From assembly GCF_004362515.1 (NCBI RefSeq), contig NZ_SNXU01000001.1, forward strand, positions 2,914,001 to 2,978,000: a stretch of 64,000 bases of DNA. The letters are read 5' to 3'. Positions 1 through 8,396 of this stretch are shown here, in pieces. Each line of letters starts with the position of its first letter. The stretch's first letter is position 1. The position numbers and the translations under genes are program-made. Under the pieces are notes generated by a model. That model saw nothing but the letters and a program-made list of their open reading frames with translations, was not told the origin of the DNA and searched no databases. This DNA is from Actinokineospora alba. Lineage in GTDB: Bacteria; Actinomycetota; Actinomycetes; Mycobacteriales; Pseudonocardiaceae.

Positions 1-895
1 TGACCAGCGCCGGACCAAGCCAGGTCAGACCGCGAAACGGCAACGCGAAGTTGCCGGACGGCAAGCGCACCGAGTATTCCCCCGGCCCAAGGTTGGGGAA
101 GGTGAACCTGCCGTCGTCACCTGTCATCGTGGTCGCCACCACGGCTCCGTCCCGCACGATCTCGACCGTGAGACCGGGTAGGCCGCGTTCGGCGGGATCG
201 ATCCGGCCAGACCGGCCACCCGTCGACACATCCAGCCACACCGCGCCGCGCACCTCGTTGCGGCCCGCCGACGGCTGCGACACAGGACGAGCGCTGGTGG
301 GCAACTGCTGCGGCGAGTACCCGACCAGCGGCAGGGACACCACGCCGCCAGGGGAAACCGTTGCGGTGCTGGTGTATCCCCTCTCACTGGCGTCGAAGCC
401 GGAACGCGGGCGGGCACCGGGATAGGAAGACGGCGTAGCGAAGACGTCGTGCACGCCGACCATCGCCGCGTTCACCACACCGCGCTCCGGATCCTGCTCG
501 TAGACGAGCCTGAAAATGATCCCGGACGCCAACAGCGAAATCGCCATCGGCATGAACAGGATCAGCCGGAACGCGGTTGCCCAACGGATCCGTTCGGTCA
601 GCACCGCGAAGATCAGGCCAAGGCAGGTGACCACGGCCGGAGCAACGACCACCCAGATCACGTTGTTGCGGAAAGCGATCAGCGTCCGCGGGTCGGTGAA
701 GGTTTCCTCGTAGTTGCCTAGACCGACGAACTTGTCGCCGCTCGCATCGAAGAAGCTGCGGAACAGCGAGTAGACGAGCGGATAGACGACCAGCGAACCG
801 AGGAGCAGCACAGCGGGCAGGAGAAACAGCGCGGCCTTGCCGGGGGAACGCCCCGGCTCGGCCGCGCCGCGGCGTGCGCGCAGCACCTGGGTCAC
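1..895 (-). CDS. Carbohydrate ABC transporter permease with an extracytoplasmic beta-sandwich insert (3' end cut by window)
   Basis: Membrane permease for sugar import, the third gene of an ATPase - binding protein - permease operon. The GTG start overlaps the TGA of the binding-protein gene by 4 bp, which fixes the start. The protein opens with a short basic segment and a first membrane helix (about residues 18-40), followed by further hydrophobic segments near residues 75-95 and 103-125 in the MalF/UgpA style. From about residue 185 comes a non-membrane insert reading VWLDVSTGG...PGLTVEIVRDGAVV...TGDDGRFTFPNLGPGEYSV, the pattern of SdrD B-like / carboxypeptidase-regulatory beta-sandwich domains, after which permease-like sequence resumes. 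Such inserts occur in some actinobacterial sugar permeases; a role in substrate or wall contact is inference. The rest of the gene lies outside the window. Confidence 0.8.
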   Translation of the reverse strand, partial: MTQVLRARRGAAEPGRSPGKAALFLLPAVLLLGSLVVYPLVYSLFRSFFDASGDKFVGLGNYEETFTDPRTLIAFRNNVIWVVVAPAVVTCLGLIFAVLTERIRWATAFRLILFMPMAISLLASGIIFRLVYEQDPERGVVNAAMVGVHDVFATPSSYPGARPRSGFDASERGYTSTATVSPGGVVSLPLVGYSPQQLPTSARPVSQPSAGRNEVRGAVWLDVSTGGRSGRIDPAERGLPGLTVEIVRDGAVVATTMTGDDGRFTFPNLGPGEYSVRLPSGNFALPFRGLTWLGPALV

Positions 896-2208
896 GACGC
901 GTACGCTTTGATCGCACTCATTTCCAAGCGCTGCATCGTCTCCTCGACCTTCGTCGGATCGGCGAGGAAGTCCTGCAGGTCCTTCCACATGCCCGCGCCC
1001 TTGGTGCCACCGAACGCGGTGGGCGTGAGGTCGGAGAGGTCGAATCGGACGTTGTCGCCCGCGTCGATGATCTGCTGTGCGAGGTCGCGGGTCACATCGT
1101 CGGGATATGCCTTGGCATCGATGCCCTTGCTCGCCGAGAGGTAGCCGCCCTCGGCCGCCCACACCGCACCGGCCTCGGGCGAGGCGAGGAACTTCATCAA
1201 CTCGTTGGTGGCCTTGTCGTCCTTGAACTGAACGGCCATGTCGCCGCCCGTGACGACCGCGGGAGCGCTGCCATTCACCGAGGGGAATGGGAAGAACGTC
1301 GCATCGCGACCAACGACGGCCCCGGTGCTGGAGCTGATGACACCGGAGACGAAGTCGCCCTCGAACACCATCGCCGCCTTGCCTGGGTCACCGAACACGT
1401 TCGTGACAGACTTCGGGAACTCGGTCTGCAGCGCGCCCGACGAGCCGCCTTCGATCAGTCTCTGGTCACCGAACAGCTTCGCCAGTTCCCGCAACGCCAC
1501 CCGCACGCTCTGGTCGGTCCAGGGGGTCTCGTGCTTGGTGAGCTTGTCGTAGTTCTCCGGTCCAGCGGTGCGCAGGTAGACGTTCTCGAACCAGTCTGTG
1601 AGGGTCCAGCCGTCGGCACCCGCGACGGACACCGCCGACGTACCCGCGTCCGCGAGCGAACGGGAGGTGGTGAGGAACGTTTCCCACGACGCAGGTGGAT
1701 CAAGCGGGACCGAGGCGGCTTCGAACGCCTTCTTGCTGTACCAGATGGTGGACTTGTTGGCGACCTTGAAATAGATGCCGTACAGCTTGTTGTCGAAGCT
1801 CCCGAGCTTCCGCCAGATCGACGCGTAGTTCGCCGCGACCTCTTGCTCCACCTGTGCGCTCACCGGCTTGATCGCACCCGATTTCGCGAGTTGGGCGGCG
1901 AAACCCGGCTGTGCCACGAGTGCGACGCTCGGCGGCGTGCCGCCGGAGACCTTGGTCTGCACCACGGTCGGCAACTCGTCGCCCGCGCCGGTGTATCTGA
2001 CCTGAGCTTCGGTCTTGGCCGTGAACGCGGCGAGCACCTTCTCGAAACGCGCCTGCTCCTCGCCGGACCACGTGCCGATGATGTCGACGGTCTGGCCCTT
2101 CAGTGCACCGTCGCCATCGGTCGCGCTGACGCTCGCGGACTCACCGGGGCTGCAGGCGGTCGCGGCAAGCGCGAGCGCGAACAACCCGGCGATCTTGCTC
2201 AGTCTCAT
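892..2208 (-). CDS. Extracellular solute-binding lipoprotein of a carbohydrate ABC transporter
   Basis: Captures the sugar ligand outside the cell and delivers it to the permease encoded downstream. The 438-residue product starts with MRLSKIAGLFALALAATAC: a basic start, a hydrophobic core and a lipobox whose Cys19 would be lipidated. The length and the body (for example IWYSKKAFEAA, PASWETFLTTSR, GWTLTDWFENVYLR and the EGDFVSG-type segment) fit the family 1 bacterial extracellular solute-binding proteins, alpha-glucoside subgroup style. The start overlaps the stop of the upstream ATPase gene by 4 bp (ATGA) and its own stop overlaps the permease start, so the three genes are translationally coupled. 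The exact sugar cannot be read from the sequence. Confidence 0.88.
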   Translation of the reverse strand: MRLSKIAGLFALALAATACSPGESASVSATDGDGALKGQTVDIIGTWSGEEQARFEKVLAAFTAKTEAQVRYTGAGDELPTVVQTKVSGGTPPSVALVAQPGFAAQLAKSGAIKPVSAQVEQEVAANYASIWRKLGSFDNKLYGIYFKVANKSTIWYSKKAFEAASVPLDPPASWETFLTTSRSLADAGTSAVSVAGADGWTLTDWFENVYLRTAGPENYDKLTKHETPWTDQSVRVALRELAKLFGDQRLIEGGSSGALQTEFPKSVTNVFGDPGKAAMVFEGDFVSGVISSSTGAVVGRDATFFPFPSVNGSAPAVVTGGDMAVQFKDDKATNELMKFLASPEAGAVWAAEGGYLSASKGIDAKAYPDDVTRDLAQQIIDAGDNVRFDLSDLTPTAFGGTKGAGMWKDLQDFLADPTKVEETMQRLEMSAIKAYAS

Positions 2209-3410
2209 GAACTCTCCTCATTCCAGATGGCGGCACCAGTGATCGGGTCGAAGAAGTGCAGGCGGGCCGTGTCGATCCAGATCGCGATCGGTTGCCCCTC
2301 GTAGATCCGCGATCGCGGGCTGAAGCGCCCGACCATCACCATGCCGTTGTGCTTGGCGGGCACGTCGTCGGCACCGGAGTCCTCGGCGAGCGCCCGCGTG
2401 TCGACGGTGTCGGCGGGTTGGGCGTCCACCGGGTAGTGCACGAGCACGTCCGATCCCATCGCCTCCACCAGATCGGCGACCGAATGCAGCAACGACCCCT
2501 CGACGTGGTCGACGAGGGTCGCGTCCTCCATGTCCTCCGGCCGGACGCCGAGCACGACGTCCCGGCCGACGAAATTCGCCAGCGCGGGGCGTTCGTGCAG
2601 CACGGAATCCGGCAGTCGCAGCGCGTCGGAGTTGAGCGTGACCCAGTGCTGGCCGTCACCGTCCACGTGCAGTCGAGCCACCAGCAGGTTCATCCCCGGC
2701 GAACCGATGAAGCCTGCGACGAACAGGTTCACTGGCCGGTCATAGAGCTCCTGAGGAGGACCGACCTGTTGCAGCACACCACGTTTCATCACCGCAACAC
2801 GATCGCCCAGCGTCATCGCCTCGGTCTGATCGTGGGTCACGTACACCGTCGTCACACCGAGATCACGTTGCATCCGGGCGATTTGCGCCCGCATCTGCAC
2901 GCGCAGCTTCGCATCCAAATTGGACAATGGCTCGTCCATGAGGAATACCTGTGGCGATCGCACCATCGCCCGCCCCATTGCCACCCGCTGCCGCTGCCCA
3001 CCGGACAAGTTGCGTGGCTTGCGATCGAGATGCTCGGTGAGTTCCAACACCTCGGCGACCCGGCGCACCCGTTGCCGGATCTCCTTCTTCGGCATCCTAC
3101 GCAAGGTGAGCCCGAACGCGATGTTGTCGAATACGTTCAGATGCGGGTATAGCGCATAGGATTGAAACACCATCGCGACATCGCGGTCACGGGACGGCAC
3201 GTCGTTCACGACGCGGTCGCCGATCCGGATCGTGCCCTCACTGATGGTCTCCAGACCCGCGACCATCCGCAGAGCAGTCGACTTTCCACACCCCGAGGGT
3301 CCGACCAGCACGAGAAACTCCCCGTCCCGGATGTCCAGGTCGAGGTCCGTCACGGCACGCGTGCCGTCGCCGTAAGCCTTGCCGAGTCCGGCAAGCATCA
3401 GTTCCGCCAC
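2205..3410 (-). CDS. ABC transporter ATPase of the MsmK/UgpC/MalK type
   Basis: Energises the sugar importer. From the GTG start at 3410 (product VAELMLAGLGK...) the protein is 401 residues, the usual length for this group; an earlier in-frame ATG would add 14 residues without family character. Walker A GPSGCGKST is at residues 37-45, the Q-loop VFQSYALYP near 81-89, the signature LSGGQRQRVAMGRA from 135 and Walker B VFLMDEPLSNLDAK from 155, followed by the H-loop THDQ. The C-terminal third is the TOBE/OB-like regulatory domain that carries IWIDTARLHFFDPITGAAI near its end. It is the first gene of the operon and faces a two-component system across a divergent promoter region. Confidence 0.92.
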   Translation of the reverse strand: MAELMLAGLGKAYGDGTRAVTDLDLDIRDGEFLVLVGPSGCGKSTALRMVAGLETISEGTIRIGDRVVNDVPSRDRDVAMVFQSYALYPHLNVFDNIAFGLTLRRMPKKEIRQRVRRVAEVLELTEHLDRKPRNLSGGQRQRVAMGRAMVRSPQVFLMDEPLSNLDAKLRVQMRAQIARMQRDLGVTTVYVTHDQTEAMTLGDRVAVMKRGVLQQVGPPQELYDRPVNLFVAGFIGSPGMNLLVARLHVDGDGQHWVTLNSDALRLPDSVLHERPALANFVGRDVVLGVRPEDMEDATLVDHVEGSLLHSVADLVEAMGSDVLVHYPVDAQPADTVDTRALAEDSGADDVPAKHNGMVMVGRFSPRSRIYEGQPIAIWIDTARLHFFDPITGAAIWNEESS

Positions 3411-3598
3411 ACCAACTCCACAACACTGTGTGAACTGCCGCACCGCGAACACGGTGCAGCAGAGAACTTACGCCGCGTTGCCCTAACGTAGTCCTAAGGA
3501 ACGCGCACAATCGCCGTAAGGGACTTAAGGGAACACTCATGTGCCCGGAACCCCTGTTCACGGTCCCGCAACGCAGTGGCGCGCCTAGGCTTTCCGGC
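3411..3598. promoter_or_regulatory. Divergent promoter region with short direct repeats
   Basis: Intergenic DNA between the sugar transporter operon (minus) and the response regulator (plus). It holds CCTAA at 3482-3486 and 3493-3497, exactly 11 bp apart, and TAAGGG at 3517-3522 and 3526-3531, 9 bp apart. Tandem half-sites about 11 bp apart are how OmpR/PhoB-type regulators and SARPs bind, so these are candidate sites for the adjacent regulator. Binding is inference. Confidence 0.45.
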
Positions 3599-4291
3599 AT
3601 GCCTAGAGCGCTGGTAGTCGAGGACGATCCCGCAGTCCAGGTCGCGTTGGTGCACGCGCTCCGCGGACTCGGTCTGGACACGCACGCCGTGGGCACAGCA
3701 GCTGCCGCGTTACAGGAAGTCGCCAATACCGAGCTCGACATCGTGGTGCTCGACCTCGGCCTGCCGGACCTCGACGGCGGAGTGGCCTTGACGATGCTCC
3801 GCAGCATCAGCAACGTCCCGGTGATCGTCGCGACCGCCCGCGGGGACGAGGAGTCAGTCGTACGCTCACTCAACGGGGGCGCTGATGACTACATCGTCAA
3901 ACCCTTTGCCAGCAGACATCTCGCCGCCCGGATCAACGCGTTGCTGCGGCGCAGCCAGCCCGCATCGGAGACAGACGAACCAGAAGACGTCATCGATCTC
4001 GGCGGCCTCAAGATCGACCTGAGCACGCGACACGCGACATTGGACAGCGTCGTGCTCGACCTCAGCAGGCGGGAGTTCGACATGCTGGTTTACCTAGCGC
4101 AGCGGGCGGGCCGCGTCGTCAAAAGGCACGAGCTATTGCAGGCGGTGTGGGATCAGGCGTCCACTTCAGACGACCGCACCATCGACGTCCACACATCTTG
4201 GTTGCGCCGCAAGCTCGGTGAAACCGCGGCCGATCCGCGCTATCTGCACACGGTACGCGGGGTTGGTTACCGCCTCGCGGCACCCGGATGA
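3599..4291 (+). CDS. OmpR/PhoB-family response regulator
   Basis: DNA-binding output protein of a two-component system. The start MPRALVVEDD at 3599 is chosen because the receiver domain begins at once; an upstream in-frame codon would add 20 non-family residues. The receiver has the acidic pair Glu9-Asp10, the predicted phospho-acceptor Asp52 in VVLDLGLPDLDGG and the lysine of IVKPF. The C-terminal winged helix follows a short linker and shows the typical LSRREFDMLVYLAQRAG and SDDRTIDVHTSWLRRKLG elements, ending in HTVRGVGYRL. The 230-residue length is standard. The stop overlaps the kinase start by 4 bp (ATGA), so the pair is co-translated. The targets may be the divergent sugar transporter genes, which is inference from position. 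Confidence 0.93.
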   Translation: MPRALVVEDDPAVQVALVHALRGLGLDTHAVGTAAAALQEVANTELDIVVLDLGLPDLDGGVALTMLRSISNVPVIVATARGDEESVVRSLNGGADDYIVKPFASRHLAARINALLRRSQPASETDEPEDVIDLGGLKIDLSTRHATLDSVVLDLSRREFDMLVYLAQRAGRVVKRHELLQAVWDQASTSDDRTIDVHTSWLRRKLGETAADPRYLHTVRGVGYRLAAPG

Positions 4292-5556
4292 CGCGGCTCG
4301 CCAGACGCGCGGTCCTTGTCGCCTGCACGGTGCTGACCGTTCTTCTGGTGTCGTTGACCGTCGTCCTCGCGGTATCGCACGAACGCGATCTCGTGCACGA
4401 GAAGGATTTCAGCGATGCGACCATCGTCGCGGAGGTGCTGGCCGCGACCCAGGACAAGGAGATCGTCCGCGCGGCTATCGGTCGCACACCGGCAGGCCGC
4501 TCCGGTCGGCTGGAGGCTCGGCTCGCGCACGGTGGGGTGCTCGGAATGAGCAATGGTGATCCCGCTGTCGTACTGCCGGTGCGAGCCGCTGACGGCGGTA
4601 ACGCTGTCGTGTCCGTGGTGTCGGCTCCCATCCCATTTCCGCACGGCAAAGTCATACTCGCGCTATTTGTCGCCGCGGCAGGCATGGCAGGCGCTGTGCC
4701 GCTCGGTCTGCGGCCGCTGCGCCCGATCGGGCGGGCGCTCACGACGTTGACCGAGGTCGCGCTGGACGGCGGTCGCCGCTTGCGGGTGAAAGGACCGCGT
4801 GAGCTTGAGGAACTCGGTGAGGCGATCAACGCGACCGCTGACCGCACCGACGAGATGCTCGCGAAGGAGCGGAAGATGATCGCGGACGTCTCGCACCGGC
4901 TCCGCACGCCACTCACTGCATTGCGTCTCGACGCCGAGGCGATCGGCTCCGGCGATGCCGCGGACCGCGTCCGCGTCTCGGTCGAGACACTCGAGCACGA
5001 CGTCAACCAGATCATCCACTCCCTCCAACTCAGCACCGTCGCGACGGCGAAGCCGAGGTGCGACCTCGCTGCTGCCGTGGCAGAACGGATGATGTTCTGG
5101 TCCGCTCACGCCGAGACGCAGCTACGTTCCTTCGAGGTGACGCTTACCGACGGGCCGGCAAAGGTACCGCTCGCGCGCGACCGGGTCGAGGCCGTCGTGG
5201 ACACATTGCTGGCCAACGTCTTCCAACACACACCCCCGTCCGCGCCGATAGCGGTCCAGGTGGTGCGACACGCGGGCTGGATCACGCTTGTGGTGGAAGA
5301 CGGCGGTCCGGGCTTCGCCGATCCCAGCGGCGCCTTGCTCCGGGGCGCGAGCGGCTGCGGGTCGACCGGGCTCGGCCTCGACATCGCCCGGTCCGCCGTG
5401 GAGTCCACCGGGGGGCGCATCATCGTCGACAAAGGCCAGCTAGGTGGCGCCCGCATCCGGTTGAAGATGGCCGAGGCAGATCGCGAGCAGCGCCCGGAAG
5501 ATCCTCGCGCATGGCGCCTGTGGTCCAAGAACCACCGGCGCCCGCGCCCACAATGA
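4288..5556 (+). CDS. Membrane sensor histidine kinase
   Basis: Sensor partner of the preceding response regulator. The 422-residue protein has a first membrane helix at about residues 8-30, a short extracytoplasmic segment of roughly 90 residues, a second helix at about 121-142, a HAMP-like linker, and the phospho-acceptor His203 in IADVSHRLRTPLTALRLD. The ATPase domain has N-box NVFQHTPP, G1 box VVEDGGPGFADPSG and G2 box GSTGLGLDIARSAVESTGG. All catalytic boxes look intact. The extracytoplasmic part carries no recognisable sensor fold, so the signal is unknown; neighbouring sugar uptake genes make a nutrient signal possible. Confidence 0.92.
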   Translation: MTRLARRAVLVACTVLTVLLVSLTVVLAVSHERDLVHEKDFSDATIVAEVLAATQDKEIVRAAIGRTPAGRSGRLEARLAHGGVLGMSNGDPAVVLPVRAADGGNAVVSVVSAPIPFPHGKVILALFVAAAGMAGAVPLGLRPLRPIGRALTTLTEVALDGGRRLRVKGPRELEELGEAINATADRTDEMLAKERKMIADVSHRLRTPLTALRLDAEAIGSGDAADRVRVSVETLEHDVNQIIHSLQLSTVATAKPRCDLAAAVAERMMFWSAHAETQLRSFEVTLTDGPAKVPLARDRVEAVVDTLLANVFQHTPPSAPIAVQVVRHAGWITLVVEDGGPGFADPSGALLRGASGCGSTGLGLDIARSAVESTGGRIIVDKGQLGGARIRLKMAEADREQRPEDPRAWRLWSKNHRRPRPQ

Positions 5557-5843
5557 GATCCTCACCCGACCCGCCATGTTGAGTCGCCGACAAATGACGC
5601 CCACGGGCAGCTACACGGAAACCTCCGCGACGTCCATCGAGGTACCAAGCGGCAACTTGACATCCGGCCGCGCCGCAGGTCGGGCGCACGCGCGAGACCT
5701 GGGCGCGTCCGGCGTAACAAGCTCAGGGCCGTCGCCTGCATCACCGGATCAACCAAGGGCGGTTGAAGTCGTGTGGCTACCGGCCTCTGGCCCAGCAACC
5801 AGCACTTGCTCTGGATCGCCGTCTGACCGTCGCCGGGTTCAGG

Positions 5844-6241
5844 TCAGGAGTGAAGGCCAGGCACTAGCGCCCAGGCGTCACCAAGCTGCCCATTTGTCCT
5901 CACCGGTCCGCCACGACCCGGCTGGAAGCTGACCGTGGCGACCCAGAAGTCACCCTTGCCGTCCCGCCCACGAATACTCATCCCCTCGATGTCGTCGCCC
6001 CGGCCTAGAGCGGCCGGCAAACGCACCTCAGCGCACGCGCCACGCGGCACGACCTGCGAAATGGTTCGAGTCTTGTAGTAGAGCAAGTACGTGCTGTAGT
6101 TGCCGAACGAGCACACACCGAAAGCGTGCCAGAGGTAGCGGATGCAGGTGCCGCGGCGTGCACACCACCGGCTACGACCAGCGCTGCGGTAAGAGCAACG
6201 GTGAGTCCGGCCCGTCTGAGGGCGTTCACACGAAGCTTCAT
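5844..6241 (-). pseudogene. Frameshifted small secreted protein
   Basis: A clear Sec signal peptide begins at 6241 (MKLRVNALRRAGL... ending AAAPASA) but its frame then becomes nonsense and stops at 6005. A second frame, open across the same junction, carries the natural-looking mature part CIRYLWHAFGVCSFGNYS, YLLYYKTRTIS, VPRGACAEVRLP and FWVATVSFQPG, ending at 5844. Joining the two gives a secreted protein of roughly 130 residues. The frame change lies around 6130-6170. No known domain is recognised. Either a single-base indel has inactivated the gene or there is a sequencing error; the many other broken genes nearby favour real decay. Confidence 0.55.
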
Positions 6242-6771
6242 CTTGATCCCATCCAGGTCCGATTTCAGCGAATCATGATTACCAGAATTCGCTTGATTGC
6301 CCGCAACAGGCAGGCCGGAGCCTATCGAAGATCACCGGAAAAGCAGTGGGGAGATCCAGAGATGCCCGAGCGAACATCATTCTCTGCCCGAGCCCATGAC
6401 CATCAGGGCGGACTTGGAAGTCGCAACAGGCAAAGGGCCACGCATTCGTGTGGTCGGGCAAGAAAAACGGTGCACGGAAATTTCGATGTCCAGCGCATTG
6501 CCTGAAAGGAGAGCTTGTGGTCCGCACGTTCGCCGGGGCTGGCGCGCACGCTCTCGCCACGCACGCCGCCTCACCGCGGGTCCGGGGCCAAGTGCGGGTT
6601 GTCGGTCACCGACACGACCGACGCTCGTCGATGGTGCTCTTCGGCGGGGTTACCTACCACCGGCGGGAGATTCATGATTTCGCACTCCAGGAAATGTCGG
6701 TTAGCCTTCTCCATCTTGTTCCGCCGCCGGTGAGTTGGCGACGAAGAGGCGTGAACAAATGCCTTTGCCGA
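6242..6771. other. Non-coding stretch, no gene supported
   Basis: No reading frame here has family character on either strand. An imperfectly spaced inverted pair GCGAAT (6268-6273) / ATTCGC (6287-6292) lies 27 bp upstream of the frameshifted secreted-protein start and may belong to its promoter. The remainder looks like degraded intergenic DNA. Confidence 0.4.
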
Positions 6772-7507
6772 TCACCCGCCACCCGCGGGCGCCATCTGCG
6801 GCAGCAGAATCCACGAAACACGCTGGATTCCCTGAATACCCAGCTGATCAACGTATACCTCCCTTTCGACACACCAAGACAGTCGGCCGTTCGTGAAGGG
6901 ATCGCACATTCTGATGCGGAACAACGCCCGCAACCGCTCGCGCAACGGGTGGAGATCGGTCAGCAGTGACAGCTCGGATGCCAGTCCGTATTCCTGACCG
7001 CCCAGCTCCAGCATCAAGGTGCCGCGCTGCTCCGCCATGGCCAGCCACTGTTCGACCAGACCGGCCCGTTCGGTGTCCACCAAGGCGCCGCCCGCGCCGG
7101 CCAGCGGGGCGCCATTCCACAGTTTCAGCGCAGCGTCGAACTCGGCGATCGCGGCGGTCTCGGCCAGTGTGCGGCCAGCAGACCAGTGGCGGTCGAACCG
7201 ACGAGCATCGGTGTCGAAGTCCGCCAGGTTCATCGTGTAACCGGTGCGTGCGGACATCAGTCTCACGGACGCACCGGCGAGGTCCATGTCCTTACGCAGC
7301 CCGGCGACATAGGTGTAGATGCTGCCGCGCGCGCTCTCCGGCGCCTCGGTTCCCCACAATGCGTGCACGAGCCGATCGCGGGACACGGGCTGGCCGCCGC
7401 GCAACGTCAGATAGGCGAACAGCCCACGGCGGAGCGGAAATCCAAGCTCGACCTCATGGTCGCCCAGCCACGCTCGGACCGGACAATTCCACGCGAAGAC
7501 TGGTCAT
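6772..7507 (-). pseudogene. Broken SARP/AfsR-type regulator (OmpR-like plus BTAD fragment)
   Basis: SARP regulators activate antibiotic pathways through an OmpR-like DNA-binding domain followed by a BTAD domain. A good start with a GGAGG ribosome site lies at 7507 (MTSLRVEL..), but this frame stops after 17 codons. The correct continuation, VRAWLGDHEVELGFPLRRG then LFAYLTLRGGQPVSRDRLV, is in another frame, so a frameshift sits near 7465-7485. The DNA-binding part (RGSIYTYVAGLRKDMDLAG) and the start of BTAD (FDAALKLWNGAPLAG, HPLRERLRALF) are readable. After about residue 195 the sequence no longer matches BTAD, so the 3' end is lost as well. It is very probably non-functional. Confidence 0.75.
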
Positions 7508-7606
7508 CTGGCCCTCCTCACGCCGCCGTCTTCAACCACGGTACGAGGCAGTTCCTTAGCGCCACCTTGAGAAGAGGTTGCAACCGGCCGTTCAGTCCGC
7601 ACCCGG

Positions 7607-8311
7607 TCAGCGGTACTCAGGGTTCTCGAAATCGTACCGGCAGCCCGCGTCCCATCCGGCGCGCTGATTGCCGTGCGCCGGGATCCCGCCCGCATCTTTG
7701 AGCATCCGGGCCAGGTGCAACAGGTTCCACGTCATGAACGTCGCGTTGCGGTTCGTGAAGTCGTTCTCCGGTCCGCCCGAACCGGCGTCCAGATAGGACG
7801 GTCCGGGACCGGCCTCGCCAATCCATCCGGCGTCGGCCTGCGGCGGGATCGTGTAGCCGAGGTGCTGCAGGCTGTACAGGACGTTCATCGCGCAGTGCTT
7901 CACGCCGTCCTCGTTGCCGGTGACGAGACAGCCACCGACCCGGCCGTAGTAGGCGTACTGCCCGGAATCGTTCAGCAGGCTGGAACACGCGTAGAGCCGC
8001 TCGATGACCTTCTTCATCACCGAGGAGTTGTCGCCCAGCCAGATCGGACCGGCCAGCACCAAGATGTCGGCGGCCATCACCTTCTCGTAGAGGGCGGGCC
8101 AGGCGTCGGTGGCCGCGCCGTGCTCGGTCATGTCCGGCCAGACCCCGGTGGCGATGTCATAGTCGATTGCCCGGATCACCTCGACGCCTACACCGCGTTT
8201 CTCCATGATCGTCCGGCTGATGTCGATCAGCCCCTCGGTGTTGCTCGGCTCCGGCGAGTACTTCAACGTGCCATTGATGAACAATGCCCGGAGATCGCGA
8301 TAATCGGTCAT
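7607..8311 (-). CDS. Flavodoxin-fold NAD(P)H-dependent FMN reductase
   Basis: Predicted cytoplasmic flavin-binding oxidoreductase of the NADPH-dependent FMN reductase / flavodoxin-like family. Its 234 residues contain the phosphate-binding loop INGTLKYSPEPSNTEGLI near the N-terminus, the alternating hydrophobic strand ADILVLAGPIWLGDNSS for the flavin edge, and GGCLVTGNEDGVKHCAMNVL for the ring contact. The C-terminus (NATFMTWNLLHLARML) is complete. The start is ATG at 8311 behind a purine-rich region. It stands alone, flanked by a broken regulator and by an IS5-type element whose left end lies 86 bp upstream of its start, so the insertion may have altered its promoter. The physiological substrate cannot be deduced. 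Confidence 0.85.
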   Translation of the reverse strand: MTDYRDLRALFINGTLKYSPEPSNTEGLIDISRTIMEKRGVGVEVIRAIDYDIATGVWPDMTEHGAATDAWPALYEKVMAADILVLAGPIWLGDNSSVMKKVIERLYACSSLLNDSGQYAYYGRVGGCLVTGNEDGVKHCAMNVLYSLQHLGYTIPPQADAGWIGEAGPGPSYLDAGSGGPENDFTNRNATFMTWNLLHLARMLKDAGGIPAHGNQRAGWDAGCRYDFENPEYR

Positions 8312-8396
8312 ACAAAAGGCTCCTTCTACGTATTCAGGAAATTCGCTAATAGGCTCATGTCGATGTCCGACTGCTCTCAGCGCAGTTCAGAACCTA

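Noticed and set aside
874..2304. Long plus-strand reading frame antisense to the sugar-binding protein
   Set aside because: It is a GC-rich shadow frame of the lipoprotein gene with no family character; the minus-strand gene has a signal peptide and coupled neighbours.
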